Numbered from the stretch's first letter, positions 36,484 through 50,000 are shown. The stretch is DNA of 64,000 bases from Lithospermum erythrorhizon (GCA_019722365.1 JADFUC010000758.1:1-64000); one strand, 5' to 3'. The notes: generated from the sequence alone by a model not told the origin. Translations and numbers: made by a program.

Positions 36484-39400
36484 ATCAAGATTGAGATCAC
36501 TGTTTCCTCTTCCTAATAAATGTACTTCTTCGCTTCCAATTCTATGTAAATTCTGCTCATCCAGTAACCTTTCACAATTTCAAGTAAGCCACGTTTCTTC
36601 AAATTCCTATTATTTCAATTCTTCTTATGTTCTTCAGTATATGCAGTGAGGAGTCCTCGATTAGTTGTTTACAAAATTTAGTAATCATGCTAATTTCACC
36701 TTTAATTCAAGTATAACCATTTAACTACTCCCAACAAACATATCAACATTTAATACGTGTTAGTTAATTTAAAAATAAACACGAACGCCTTCAATGCGAA
36801 GTATAAGATCAAATATACTATTTATAATGATCCAACCGCGTTAGAAGAAGAATGTAAAGCCTCTTGCTTACACACACGTTGAGGCCTCGTGGCATCCGTG
36901 AGTAGTTGCTCCCCCTAATTTGAAAAATAATTGTTTAATCATTTTTAAAACTATTATTATTTAAAAAATTATATTGTTCACCTTTATTTCTTATATGAAG
37001 TTTTCTTTTCAAAAGCCAAGCATTGTGATAAAGAATTTTCTTATATAAAAATTTGTTCCGCCACTGTATATAGTGTAAATGCAAGTCTGTTTGAAGTAAG
37101 CCATGTTTCTTGAAATTCCCATTCCAGTTTATGCAAGTATTTTTATACTACCATATGTGGGGTGGAGGAACTATGTTACTGAGGGGCTGACAATTAAACC
37201 TTGGCATTTTAAATTTTCATGTTTTAAAATTCAAAACTTTATACCTCCTGATATTGATTCACCCCATTAGTATTTAGATTATTATACTATGTGCATCCCA
37301 AAAGGATAGTCTAGTTGATTCTCGATGGTCAAAATTAACAAACTTTACGAACTTAATTGAGAGACAAAACCTTGATTTGAGTCAAAATTATCATGTTGAT
37401 AATAACGTAGGCTCAAAAGGCTCTATTTGATATAATTTTATCAAATATGATCTAGTATATACAAAATATTGAGTTCAAAATTTTTAAAGTAGCAATTTTG
37501 ATGAGATGGAGAGAGTAATATATACTTCCCTGGAGCGAAAAATCTGATACTGCCATTGAATATGTGTAACAATTTTGTTAGTGACAATGGATTCATTTTC
37601 GTTCTTACCATCGTGAGTTTAACTAATGCATCTCTCTGTCTCTTGTTATTTACTTCAAAGGATCGGGTTCATAGGTCTAGGGAATATGGGATCTCGGATG
37701 GCTGGCAATTTGATCAAGGCAGGATACAGTTTAGTCATTTATGATGTGTAATGCACTCACCTTCATATTTTTTTCTCTCTCGATTCATATGTTTTTTATC
37801 TGTTATATCCATATTAGTCACTGCCTACTTACAATTATTATTCCTTTAATTATATAAACCAAAAATGTAAGCTTCTCCATTTTGTTTAGCTGCTTAGGGT
37901 AGCAACCATTTAATTGCTGGAATTGTATAGAATAATAGTTAGTCACAATTATGTTTACGACTGTTTACCCTAAGGGTGATCTAGGTTAGCAGTAAAGTTT
38001 ATATGCATTATATTATAATTATGGAAATTTAACTTTGAAGTTGAGCTGATACATCATTGTTTTGCTTAAAGCAACCATAATGCAGTGAACTCATTATCGG
38101 AGAAGGGAATCCCATCGAAAAAGTCACCAGCTGAAGTTGCAGAATCTAGTGATGTCGTAATTACCATGTTGCCATCTCCAAGCCATGTGAGTTTGAATAA
38201 TTATGGTTTCTTCTCTTTATACAGAAGTATGTGGTGAATACTTATAACCTTGCTTACTGCCTTGGATTGCTCCAGACAATTTTCAACCAAAACCAAGCCT
38301 TATCCCTATAAGTAGGGAAGTGTTTGCTTTACGACCTAAATTTGTTGAAGGGTTTATTTCAAGTTATCTCTTTTAAAGTGTAACTCCTTTCTTATTATCT
38401 CTAGGTATTGGATGTTTTCACTGGATCAAAAGGGGTTCTTCGTGGTGGAGATGGAATAAGACCAAAGTTATATATTGATTGTTCAACAATTGATCCTCAA
38501 ACCTCAAGAAAGGTGTCCAAGGCTGTCTCTGACGATTATACAACAAAAAATAAAGGTACGGCACTGCTCCCCCACACTGCCACACCCGCACCTCTCACCC
38601 AACAAAAAACAAGAGAATTTGAAGTGGTTTATTTAAAGCTCATAGGTTATATTTATGTCCTTTTGACATTAACATATATTCTTCTTTAGTTCTAGAATCC
38701 ATCGATACGTGGAAATTTAGGGAAATTATGAACTTTATTGTAGTATGGACCATCTTGTTCTTCAAATATCTTAGTTTTTACTTGATCAATGTCAAGATTC
38801 AGGCGCAAGAAAATCATTAACCCTGTTTTGCCATATAAAATTCTTGGAGTCGCCGCAACCTCTAAGCACTTGGTCTTAGTAACTGCAATGACCATGTTCT
38901 TGCATAAAAAATTATTTGCATGCTCATTCTCTGTCTTGATTTCTTCTTGTGAATCTGAGGTGCATTTCTAGCTTTCATACGTTTATTGGATTCATCCCAC
39001 ATGCCTTTAGTGGTAAACAGGAACATGTACTGTTTCACTTATGTTCAGAGCTTGAGTCCTATTCTTTAAGATTGTTCATTCTTCAATTAATTTATTCTGT
39101 TCATTGAATTGATTTATGGTTCATTACAACAAATGCTTTAGGTTCGGATGCTCCTCCTACCATGTTGGATGCTCCCGTATCCGGAGGTGTTCTTGCTGCT
39201 GAGTCCGGGACACTAACTTTTATGGTGAAAATTTAAAGTTTTCGGACTCCATAATACTATTGTGCAGTTGGAGTTGCACAAAATATGTGACGGTTTCTTG
39301 AGAAATGATTGTTTGCTGTCGTGATCATAAGTATTGCTACATCCATAGAAAGCTTCACTATATTTTCTCCACCTTGAACTAGATGCAATAAGATGAGTTT

Positions 39401-41768
39401 GAATGCTATTTAATTTGAATCTGTCTAGAATCTGAAAGTTTTCTGATATATTAGTTGCAACATTTGGTGTTATGGTTTATGGAAATGCTTCAATGAATTC
39501 ATATGGTATTGCTATGTGTTCCAGGTTGGTGGTTCCGAAGAAGCTTTTGTAGCAGCAAAGCCCTTATTTCTTTCAATGGGGAAAAATGCAATTTATTGTG
39601 GTGGAGCAGGAAATGGTTCAGTAAGTTATTCTATTCTCTTATCAGTATGAGGGTGTTTGAATGGGTTGTTTTCTGACAAAGCTGCAGCTTCTAAGCTATT
39701 GTCCAGGCAATAAAGCTTGAAACTTAATCATCTTTCTGATACCTTAGGCTCGCACAATTGTTTCTATAAAGTACATCATCCAAATAGGAAATTCAATGTT
39801 TCCAATTAAAAAGGTTCATTATACATTAGAAGATCTAAAAATATTACTCTCTTTTGCCACTTAATTACTTCAGAAAATGTTGAGATGAAACTTATTTATT
39901 GAGTTAAGGGACAGCTTTCAACTGACTAATTTATCCAACTATCAGAATAAAAACTGCTTAGTCAATTTCTTTACTTTGCCAAAATTCCACATGCTTTAAT
40001 TTAATTCAAAATCTGGTCCTTCCATATATTTATCTCCACAATCACGTTATAATTCAGAGTTGAGGGGTCTTTCACGAGTGGTGTCTTTTGCTTTCCCAGA
40101 TGAGCTTCCTGAAACATATAATTATTAGTGGGAACTAAAAAACTGTTCCAGTACTAATTCTGCTTGTATAATGCCCAAGTTACCAATTGAGGGGTTCTTA
40201 GTGAGGCACAATAGGGATTTAGTTTGTTCCAATTCACAATTTACCTATGTAAGATTCAGTGGCCGTTGTTCTGCATAACTTCCCTACTCCCGTACTCCAC
40301 TGAAGTGATATTAGCTCAATGAAAATTCAAATACTAAACCGAATTTATAGCATTTGCTTATAGCACAAGTACATGTAACACAGACGCCAAGGTAGAGATC
40401 TTGTAGTGTGTTTAGCAAACAATTCATATCAGATACTCTCTTTTTGTTTTGGTTTTAGTGTTATTTGTATAATATCAGGGTTCCCTTGATTATAGTGCTC
40501 CAATGAACTCAACTTCAGCATATAACTATTCCTCTGCAGGCTGCAAAGGTTTGCAACAATCTGGCAATGGCTATCAGCATGCTTGGCGTATCAGAAGCTC
40601 TTTCTCTGGGTCAATATGTGGGAATTTCAGCTAGAACTTTAATAAAGTGTTTATCCTTCATCTTCGCTGTTGGGAAAATCTATTAACATCCTCAGTGACT
40701 ATAAACATTTTTCGACTGTCTGGTTTCCAAGATACAGGAATATGTTTACTTCTGTTGCAGTTCCCTCAGAATGCTAATATAATAAGTTCTGTCAACTAAG
40801 ACGATAATGAGTTAAAGAGGCGGGTTTGCATGCAGGCTGATGGTATTCCTTTCCTTTCCTATATGAGTATAACAGCAAAAAAATAGGATTTGATTTGGGT
40901 GTGGGGGAGAAGAATACTTCTTCAAAAAATGTGTAAAATATTGTACTTTACAACAGATGAAATCGTATGATTTATGGTTAATTTCAAGGGAAATGACTTC
41001 TTTGTTATATAGTAATGGGTGTATCAGTGACTGACTTTCTTCCGATTTTCAGGCTAAAGATCTCCGCCTTGCTGCAGAATCAGCCAAGGAAGTTGGTTTT
41101 GAGTGTCCATTGACTTCTCAAGCACAAGATATGTAAGTGCATCCATATGTTGCCACTGTCAGATGTGATATTCACTTTCTGCTTTGTGCTATCTGACTAA
41201 ATTAGTTTATGACTTCAGAACTCAACTCACGAACACGCTAATAATAATAGACTACATTAATATCAACATGCCTCAATGCTTTGAAGAGGCTCCAACCTAA
41301 GCAAAAGGAAGGTCGAATAGTATGCAGCCTTACTCCTGTGATAACAGGAAGGTTGTTTTCTAGTTGACCCAATATGTACCAGACAATATAGATAACTTTG
41401 TTAGAATCTCGGACATGGATAATGGTATAAATTGTCATTTAGAGGATTGCATATGTGCTAGGCTGCTAGCTGAGTCGAGGCAGCCTTATATGTTATGGTG
41501 TGATTTGTTGATTCTGTTCAGACTAGACACCATCAGTCATTCATGTTAGTGGCTGATAACTTCATGATGAAGATCCAAATTAAAACTTATGTTTAGGTTA
41601 TTTCACGTTCACGATCTTCACGGGTACGAGATTAGTTTATGAGAGAGATGAATGAACATTGCATTGAACTTTTATTTCAGATTCTCAGACCTCTGCGAGA
41701 AGGGGCATGCATCCGAAGACTTCTCTAGTGTTTTCCGCCACTTCTACTCAGGGAAAGATGAGTTATGA
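36484..41768 (+). CDS. 3-hydroxyisobutyrate dehydrogenase-like (beta-hydroxyacid dehydrogenase), ten exons, several lesions
   Basis: Family enzymes oxidise 3-hydroxyisobutyrate with NAD+ in mitochondrial valine breakdown. Exons: 1 ~36484-36583 (Ser/Leu/Arg-rich, transit-peptide-like), 2 ~37661-37747 (Rossmann [20 protein letters not shown]), 3 38072-38186 (DVVITMLPS), 4 38405-38555 ([10 protein letters not shown]), 5 39142-39224 ([20 protein letters not shown]), 6 39525-39620 (YCGGAGNGS), 7 40540-~40660 ([11 protein letters not shown], with catalytic Lys and Asn), 8 ~40761-40842 (GGFACRLM), 9 41053-41132 ([16 protein letters not shown]), 10 41681-41768 ([15 protein letters not shown]). Exons 3-6, 9 and 10 join in phase. 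Problems: no ATG in frame after the upstream stop in exon 1; exons 1 and 2 do not join in phase; the end of exon 7 and most of exon 8, where SSxRCW...NPVPGVM is expected, are degraded. It is either a dead copy or carries local sequence errors. Family identity is firm. Confidence 0.82.
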
Positions 41769-42254
41769 ATCATCCCTAATGAGGTTTCTATACTCTGAGG
41801 CTGTTAGTATTTGTTTCAGTCTATGTAACTCTTAAGTTCTCAGTAATAAAAATATATATTTGAATAAAAGAGTTTAAATTGATTAGCCAAATCTTCTAAT
41901 TAATTTGTGATTGAAGGCATTACTCCTATTTTTAAAGTGGGCTGCTAAATTTATTTAGGATTGTTTGTAACACCCGGCCTTGAATATATCACACGTTGTC
42001 ATTATTAAAAATATGGTCTAAAACATTCTTCTAGGATGTTATCATAGCACTACTTCATGACCACAACAACCCACAAACACATAAAACCACACCCCAAGTC
42101 CACTAATATCAACCTTCATTGTCAAAAGAGGTCCCAAAACATTGTTCTTTTACTCTTCCACTTCTTATCCCCAACGACCCACTTTACAAATTTGAGGTTT
42201 ACTTTCATCTGATCCTAATAATAATTTCCTTAAAGTTCACACAAACAAAGCAAT

Positions 42255-42263
42255 TATATATAA
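42255..42263 (+). promoter_or_regulatory. TATA box of the 42.3 kb gene
   Basis: TATATATAA 66 bp upstream of the ATG at 42321, a normal plant core-promoter spacing. Confidence 0.55.
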
Positions 42264-42320
42264 TAGTACTCCACCAAAGAAGTGAAACAAATAGTTCTTT
42301 TTTTCAAGAACATTTAAGTT

Positions 42321-42827
42321 ATGGCTTCTTCTTGCATACAAAGTTGTGTAAATGATACTCGAGCTCCGGTGAGAGCAACCTATGTCAACCTTTACAAGTG
42401 GCCCGAGTCCGATGCCGAGTTCATTAGATCAATGAGCTCAAGCATGAGAAAGGGTAGTGATCATGGTCTTCCTAGGGCAAGAGTGGTTGATAGCATTTCA
42501 TGCAGGCAAATGTATTTGAGAAGTTATACTTTTTCTAGGGAGGAGGAAGATCATCATATAGAGGAAAAAACCAAGTGCCTTGGAAGGGCTAAAAACACTC
42601 AAGGAGGCGAGGCCGGGGTAGATAGAAGAAAGAGTCGGTTGCATGGTGGTGGGGGAGAAGAGGATCGAAGAAATATTCGATCTCGTGGTGGTGGTGGAAA
42701 AGGGAGAGGAGGTAAAAGAAGAAAATGTGGACGTTTAAGGAAAGTTAAAGAGGTTTCATGCAATGCATTGGTGTCTATTTTCCGGAGGTTGCTCTTTTGC
42801 ACCACCAAAGTTGATGTTGTAAATTAA
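42321..42827 (+). CDS. plant-specific basic protein with WPESDAEF and CRQMYLRSYTFS motifs, function unknown
   Basis: An intact 168-residue single-exon frame. Near the N-terminus is NLYKWPESDAEFIRS (~23-37), then RVVDSISCRQMYLRSYTFS (~54-72). From memory these two blocks occur together in a family of small uncharacterised plant proteins, usually single-exon. The middle (~95-140) is low complexity: Gly runs mixed with Arg and Lys (GGGGEEDRR, RGGGGKGRGGKRRK), strongly basic and possibly nucleic-acid binding or nuclear. The C-terminus has a hydrophobic SIFRRLLFCTT segment. There is no signal peptide. The ATG at 42321 follows a TATA box by 66 bp. A second open frame starting at 42119 upstream runs through the promoter in another phase and is not supported. 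Function is not known to me, and the nucleic-acid idea is inference from charge. Confidence 0.75.
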   Translation: MASSCIQSCVNDTRAPVRATYVNLYKWPESDAEFIRSMSSSMRKGSDHGLPRARVVDSISCRQMYLRSYTFSREEEDHHIEEKTKCLGRAKNTQGGEAGVDRRKSRLHGGGGEEDRRNIRSRGGGGKGRGGKRRKCGRLRKVKEVSCNALVSIFRRLLFCTTKVDVVN

Positions 42828-42829
42828 CT

Positions 42830-44980
42830 ACTTCTTATCATCAGGGAAGAGTTTTTATTTTATTTTTATGCTTGTTTCTTTTTATATATATTTTTACCCT
42901 TTATGTCCATTTTTTTCTTAATGATTTATTTGATAAGTGAGAGTTATCTAAAATTCCTTATATGTAAACATAATTTTCTTTATGATATATTTAATATTCA
43001 TCAATATATTTGCGTTCGTGCATTTAATTTTTCTGTAATACATTGTTCCTTTTTGTTTCGTTTCAAATGGTTATAAAAATGAAATACGGAATATTGTGTG
43101 CAGTAATAGTCATGTCAGAATTTCTTTGGAGTGAGAAATAACACTAATGGTATTAGTGGTGAGGTAAAAGCCAGATCCTAGTGTAAGTTACATATATTTT
43201 CGTAATAATTGTAAAAGTCATGAATAATGCAGAGAATAAACGGTTTAAGATTTTGCTGTACGTTGAAATTTTGGATCCTTTAAAATCAATTTTCTTCAAT
43301 GTGTTAAATTATAATATAAAAAATTGGCGACGACTATATCCAACCCATGTATGAAAGAGCACTCATGTAGACATTCATGTACTAAAATGTGATCAATCCT
43401 ATAGCTTCAGCCGACGGTCACCAGTAATGAAATCTTTAACTCTCTAATTTATTACATGCACTCTCTTGAATCCACATATTATATATTGAATTCCAGATAG
43501 AGTATTTCTAGACTGACAACCACTGATTTGAAAATTGTAAGTTACTCGACAATCAATCAGAGTAGCTAGATTGGATCATTTCAACGTCGTTCACAAGCAG
43601 AATTCCTTCGGCAAAAATCATCCGGATTGATTCTTTCTAGGCTTAGTCATTAGACACTTAAATAATTTCCACACCCCTTAAAAATTAAAGTAGTACTATA
43701 TATATTTATATGTAGTCTTAAGACAAATAATTACCTTATTTGAAATTCTTAGCTGTGCTACTACTCGTAGTCACATATATATATATATATGTTTACTGGG
43801 TCCTCTCCAACAAAATGTGTATTAAGAAGTTTTTCGTTTTTCCTGAAGACATGTAAAGAAAAAATATAGTTTTCGAAATATATATAGAATCTGAATAAGA
43901 TGATACACTCTCTGGAAGCTAAATTCACAACCACAAGAGAAAAATATATTATCATGGAATGAGTCAAGAGAGTATAATAATGAGACTGGAAGAAGTAGGC
44001 CAAAAGAAAGAGGACAACCACAGAAGGGCATCGACCGACCATCAAAAAACATAATTACACATGCATATATAAAATGGAGCTTGCAATTCAAGTCTGTTTT
44101 GTGTTTATTTTCTATAGCTTGTACACTTTATCAAATAAACTATTTTACTGTTTTGTTTATGAGAGTAATTATTTTGATGGATGCAACTGATGATGATAAT
44201 CTGAGTTGTCGTGATATAATCAACTTATGTTAGAACACGCACATAATCATCACCATCATTAAGGGGCCATGCTACAGAATGCACCAAGAGAAATGATGTT
44301 ATAATCATCATCAATTTTATTTGTACCTAATAAATTAATTATTTTGCTCTAACTACTCTGGACTTGCTTGTAGTCTCATACTCTCATGTCATAATTTGTT
44401 ATTAACCAGGTTGTTAGATATGAATGATATTTTAGATTAATTGTCGAAGTAATTACCATTAATTTAGGCGTCATTGGAGTTTGCGGGCACGTTTTTGAGG
44501 CGTTCGAGCGATCTAGCCTGAGGGCCTAAATAGAGAAAGGGCCACAATATTTTATATATTATGTAAATAGTAAGTGAAGTTAGTATAATTGGTAAATATA
44601 AAGTCGATATGTGTGAATTAGTCTTGCTACATATTCTTTTTGTTGTAGTTGATTTTTAACATGTTTAAGATTTTGTTTAACACAATTAGAGATAGAATGC
44701 TCATCGTAAATTTCTTTTTATTTTGTTGTAGTTGAAGGAACTTTTTACTTTAATTTTTTAATTTAATATGGTGTCAAAGATTTCATTAGCAAATAAAAGC
44801 AAGCTTGTCATTTAGACAGGCACTTCCGTTGGAGCGAGGTATTTTTGACGATTTAGTTAACATGAGTAATCTTGATGCCTTGAGTCTTTAAGTTATCATA
44901 AATGAAATGTTAAATGAGAAATAAAATTTGAAATGCTTATTTTACAACAGCATGACTATATATATATATATGATATAGAT
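42830..44980. other. AT-rich spacer with possible transposon debris
   Basis: 42830-44450 shows no coding signal on either strand; overlapping minus-strand open frames near 43760-44090 lack any motif. ~44460-44900 contains phrases such as 'gagggcctaaatag' and 'acttccgttggagcgaggta' that vaguely resemble remnants of plant hAT-type transposase genes, but I cannot confirm a domain. Confidence 0.3.
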
Positions 44981-44984
44981 ATTG

Positions 44985-45233
44985 ATCATGGTGTTTCATA
45001 CTATCATTTCCATCCCTCAACCGATCTTAGATCTCGTGCGCCTTTTTCAGTCGATTTTGGGCGTGTGTGGTCCTCCTCTTCTCTCCATTACTCTACAAGT
45101 TCATCAATCACAATTAACATGTTCCTATTTGAGAGGACTATCATAAATTTCTCAAATTTGATATAACTAAAACACAATGTATACCTAAAAGCACAAAAAA
45201 AAATTCAAATGCACTATAATTGGGTTTTGAATA
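44985..45233 (-). pseudogene. kinesin-5 first exon and upstream DNA, copy 2, left part
   Basis: Matches 14757-14973. On the minus strand a start ATG at 45088 opens MERRGGPHTPK, followed after a one-base shift by TEKGARDLRSVEG, as in a kinesin-5 N-terminus. Only this N-terminal fragment is present; no motor-domain exons follow on its 3' side (below 44985). Upstream DNA stops abruptly at 45233, where the LINE begins, and resumes at 52484. Confidence 0.8.
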
Positions 45234-46522
45234 TTGTGGCTAAAATCATTAGTAAATTCATGACTAATAGGCTTAGAAGTGTTAACATATTATGCTCATT
45301 TACGAAATTGAGAGTCTTTCTTGTCGGTGTTATCATTTTGAACATTTGATAGCTCAAGAGGTCTTGCATTTTTTGAAACATAATCGAATAAAAAAGAGTA
45401 ATTCTATGACTATTAAATTAGATATGAGTAAGGCATAGCATCGTGTTGAATGGGTTTTTTTGAGGAACATTATGCTTAAACTGGGTTTCTGTTAGAAATG
45501 GGTTGATTGTACGATGTGTTTGGTTTCGACTATTACATATAGTGTTTTGGTTAATGGTACGCCTAAAGGCTATATTAAACTGACAAAGGGGATCAAGCGA
45601 GGAGATCCTTTGTGTAAGCATATCTGCTTTTTTGATTTGTGCAAAGGGCTTAACATGTATGCTCAGGGCAGTAGAGGAAAGAAAAGCTTTAACATGTATT
45701 AAGGTGGGCATCACTAGCCCGTGTATTAGTCACATCCTGTTTGCTAATGAAAGGGCGTCGGGACAAAAAAATTAATGTTGCCAAGTGCTCCATGGCTTGA
45801 GCGAGACAGGAGGAGTTCACCGAGGATAGTGCGGTGGGCATCTTGTGAGATTAAAGATCGAGGGGAAATATTTGGGCCTTCCATCCAAATCGGAGGCGCT
45901 AAGCAAGAAATATTTGGGTATGTGTAAGAGGGTGGGCCGAGGCGAGTCGGGGGATGGAAAGGAAAACAATATCTGAGGCGGGAAGGGTTCTCGTAAAATG
46001 GGTTACTTACGCAATAGGTAACTATGTTATATTGTTTTAAGTACTTCGGGAATAATTGATGATCTCAACCGGTCTATGGCTCAGTTTTGGTGGGCGGGTT
46101 AGGAAAAGGATCATCGGTTTGGTGGCATGGGTTTTAAGGATCTTGAATGCATGAATTTGGCTCTTAGCAAGCGGGGGATGGCCTTATGGCAACTAGGCAA
46201 GCCGTTATTCCAAGGTTTTGAAGGGTCGATACTTCCGCAATACATCTTTTCTTCGAGCAAAACTAGGCTCAAACCCCTCTTTTGGGTGGCGTAGTTTACT
46301 TGAGGGACGGAAGGTGTTGCATAAAGGAATGCGATGGAGGGTGGGGATGGCAAGAGCATTAATATTTGAAGCATCCGGTAGGTCAAGAAGCCTGAACTTT
46401 TAGTTATATGGGGAGTAAGCATTACCTTGTGGGTCTCGCATGATTGATACGAGATGGTGATGGGATGTTCAAGAAGTCATACGGGTTATAGAATCGGATG
46501 CGCAGCACCTGTTATCTATTCT

Positions 46523-47030
46523 ATTGTTATTTTAAGGTCTAGACAATTCCTAATTGCTTGATTTCAATTATTCAAGCAATTCCAATTTGATGTCTAAGAA
46601 CCTAATTCCCAATTTCATTCTGTGGTAACTATGATGAACCCTAATTGATTAATTGACAGATTGAGCGTCTGAATCAATAGTTTATGTTTGAGGTTTAGGG
46701 AATCGCTTCCCCTATCTTGGAATAGTTTATTAAACTTGAATCGATCTGATCAATCAGCTTCGAAACAATAAACTAACTCAGTAATATAACTATCAATTTC
46801 GCATCAGTGTTTGATACGATTTACTGACCTGTTATAGATACAAACTTGTTCCTAATCCCTACTGAATAGGATCCTAATGCTAGCAACAATTCTATCTAAC
46901 AAATATGTCCAATCCTTTCGAGCTATGTTTCTGATCTTGATAGAATTCTTGAATTCGTTCTTGATCATCACGCTTAAGTATATTGATTTGTGTTGTGTTC
47001 TTCGTTGCCTAAGAACCCCAAGCGATTCCT
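46523..47030 (-). repeat. Copia 3' LTR (left copy)
   Basis: Begins TGTTATTTTAAGGTCTAG on the plus strand and shares 'tttcaattattcaagcaa', 'gatgtctaagaacc', 'tagtttatt', 'tctaacaaatatgtcca' and 'gatttgtgttgt' with the right LTR. The right-hand boundary is placed by the purine tract and is good to perhaps 10-20 bp. Confidence 0.8.
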
Positions 47031-50000
47031 CCCCTTCTTAGCATATGAAGGAGTACATTAAAATTGCTTTAATGTTATGCGTGATCAGTAGAGACCGGTA
47101 TCATGGCCGATAAAATGCTTGCACTTTGTTCGCGCCGTGAGCATATGGAACCGTTCTGGAGGTGTGTATTTTAGCCGATATGTATTGCTTTGGCTCCCGA
47201 TATCTCCTGGTCCAATGGTACTTGATCTTAATGTGTTTGGTCTTGAGTGTAGAGTAGAATTCTTTTCAAGTATATCGCTGACTTTGAGAGTCGCACAGAT
47301 GGTGAACTTGTGCGCTTGATTACCGATTCCTTGAATAGGTTCTTGACCATAGCAACTCTTTTCCACGTGCGCAGCCAGCAATGTGATACGCCTCAGCCAG
47401 TGACATAGCGATGCACTTACGCGGCTTTGCTTTGCCCGGTGCTCGCTCCAGCCAACACCATTAAGTATCTGATGTAGACTTAAGTAGATGATATCACCGG
47501 CAAAGATGCGAATGCATTATAGCAATCGAGAGATGGTTCAGTTTCAAAACAAATACTCAAGCTTGCGGTTCCGCTTCAAGTATCTGAATCCTTTCCTGCT
47601 CCCGATGCTCACTTGCGCGGATTAGCGAGAAAATACGCTGCCCAAGCAATGCAATCTGTCGGCTTTGATGCAGACCATTGCATCTCGAAAACTCTACTAC
47701 CCGGAAGGTGTATGGAACCTTCTCAACATGTACTTGATGTAAATGCCGATTCTTCGGACTCACTTTTTAGAACTCATCTGAGGTGTGTTCCCGATTGGAC
47801 AACTTCTTGACTTTGCATTGTCCATATTGAACCTCTTAAATGCGCTTGTAGATGTATGCTAACAGAGACTGACGGATTTTCCGCCGCCCACATCACGATG
47901 ATCTCGGCTCAGAGTATATGATTTGCAGCTCCTAAGTCTTTCATCTCAAAGCTTTGTTCGAGTTCACTTAACCAGGCTAGCGATCTTTGATGATCGCTTT
48001 CACTATGATAAGCGTGTAAATACACACATATAGCGATGGGATGATAGTGTTATCAGGTGGAATCTTTGAGTGAACACACGATCAACAAAGAGTTTTCTTG
48101 AATCCATTTGCTTCCGTAAAAGACTCGAGCTTGATGTACCCATTTATAGGTGCTGAGGGCCATACAAGCTTTGCAGGTTTACAAACAAGTGTTTCGCTTT
48201 GCCTTCCCTTGAAAACCCTCGAGGTTGTTGCATATATATGTCCTCTTGAAGATCACCATGGAGGAAAGGCATCACTAACATCCATCGTTCAATTTCTAAG
48301 TCATATGCGGCGGCCAATCAGTACTAGTCGATTGAAGTCATCTTGACTGCGGAGAATATCTCCTCGAAAGTGCATTCGCATCTTTGTGCAAATCCATATG
48401 TGATCTAGCTTTGTATCTAGGTACTTTTGTACTTGGATGATCTTAATTTATAGATCCATCATTCTTCGGTGCTTTGAGAGTTATCTTTGTTTATTACTTT
48501 GATAGCAAATGTATGGTTCTTGTTCGGAAAGTTCATCTCTTCTTCCGTAAATGCCCGTACATTTTTCCTTTTCGATGCTTATCGATAGTTTCTTGATAGT
48601 AGAGTGGTTCTCCCACGTCGAAGAGTAAGACTTCATTGGGAGGAGAATACGGGAAGCTAGTTACAACTACGGAAGATCTGCACAACTGGAGTGTTTGATC
48701 TTGATGTGTTTTGTACCAACTGCGGTTGGTGATTGTTCGATCTCTCCATTTCTTGAGGTTGGTCAATGTCGGTGAAGTGTGATCATTGTCTTCGTTGGTC
48801 ATAGGCTCGGTGTGGATTTCTGAGATACTATGATCAATTTCTTCAATCTGTCATCTTGCGATCAGATCATTACGTAGCGCTAGCTTTTCAAGTTTGTCTA
48901 GATCCTTCACGGTTTGATCTTCTTGGAACACTCAGCATCTCTACTTGATGATCTTTTGTCGGCTAGATCATACAACTTATAACCCAAACTTCTCATCTCG
49001 AAACTTCGGAACAACGCCTTTTGGACTTGAAATCGAGTTTTGTTCTTTCATCTTTGGGACGTATTAAGTATGCTATGCGGCCAAAAGTCCTTAAGTGTTT
49101 TGTAAGAGACATCCTTTGGATATGTCTTCTCGAGTGCTTCTATTGAGTGTTGTAGTAGGTGATAAGTTTATAATCATTTCTTGCTACTAAGAACACTTGG
49201 AAGTGTCTTGGAGAAGCTAGCGTGTGATAACGTACATCTGTCTTCTCTGTTGTCTATTCTACCCGGCCCGCCGTTGTGGTGTTTTAGGGATAGGTGCTCA
49301 TGTCTAATTCCTTTAGACTTACAGTATCTATCAAATTTCTCAATGTACTCACCACCGTTTATTAAATACTGTCGTTTAAGTACTTTTGCCGGTTTCTCTT
49401 TCGAGCTAATTGATGAAGAGTGCTTAAAGTTTTACGTCAACAGTCTTTTGTTTTTGTGCAAAGATCCAGAGCCTTCTCTAGAGTGATCATCGATATAAGT
49501 GACAAAATAAGAGTTACCTCCCATTGTCTTCACTTTCGTAGGCCCACAGACGTCACAGTGCATGAGAACAAGTGCGGCCTTCCTTTTGTGAGCTTTTATT
49601 GAATTTGATCTGTGTTCTTTCCGTGGCAGTGAGTGCGAGTCCTTCAATTTGATTTATTGACAATTAGTGACTTGTTTTGTGAGAATATACCAAGTCCTTT
49701 AGCACTCGTATGGCACAACTGTTATTGCCAAACATCATCGAAACCTACTTGCATTAATTTCACCTTTTGTACTTTGAGTTTAAACATGCAGTGTACCATC
49801 CTTGATTCCTTGACAGCTGTTATTGGAGCCATACATGTCTCATTGTCCATTACCAAAGATGTTATGATATCCTTCCATCATCGCTTTACGAAGATAGAGG
49901 CTTCGTCACGAAGTGGGAATTAATTAATGCGACATCCTTCAATTCGATCAACTTTCCATTTGCGGGTTTTCACAACAACCGGGTACCTTGATGAGTTTGA

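Noticed and set aside
37260..37510. Possible MITE upstream of HIBADH exon 2
   Set aside because: The stretch from 'cccaaaaggatagtc' to 'gagatggagagagta' looks like parts of AT-rich MITEs, but I could not pair terminal inverted repeats or find a TA target duplication.
42599..42808. Minus-strand Pro/Ser-rich open frame
   Set aside because: It is the complement of the Gly/Arg-rich part of the intact plus-strand 168-residue gene.
43761..44091. Two overlapping minus-strand open frames of about 90 codons
   Set aside because: They overlap in different frames in AT-rich DNA, and neither shows a motif; one includes a TA-repeat-coded tail.
44460..44900. Possible hAT transposase remnant
   Set aside because: Only loose word similarity ('gagggccta', 'ttccgttggagcgag'); no readable transposase motif in any frame, so not listed as a mobile element.
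45418..46422. Minus-strand open frames of about 100 codons
   Set aside because: They are antisense to the LINE reverse transcriptase region, whose plus-strand translation matches the family.
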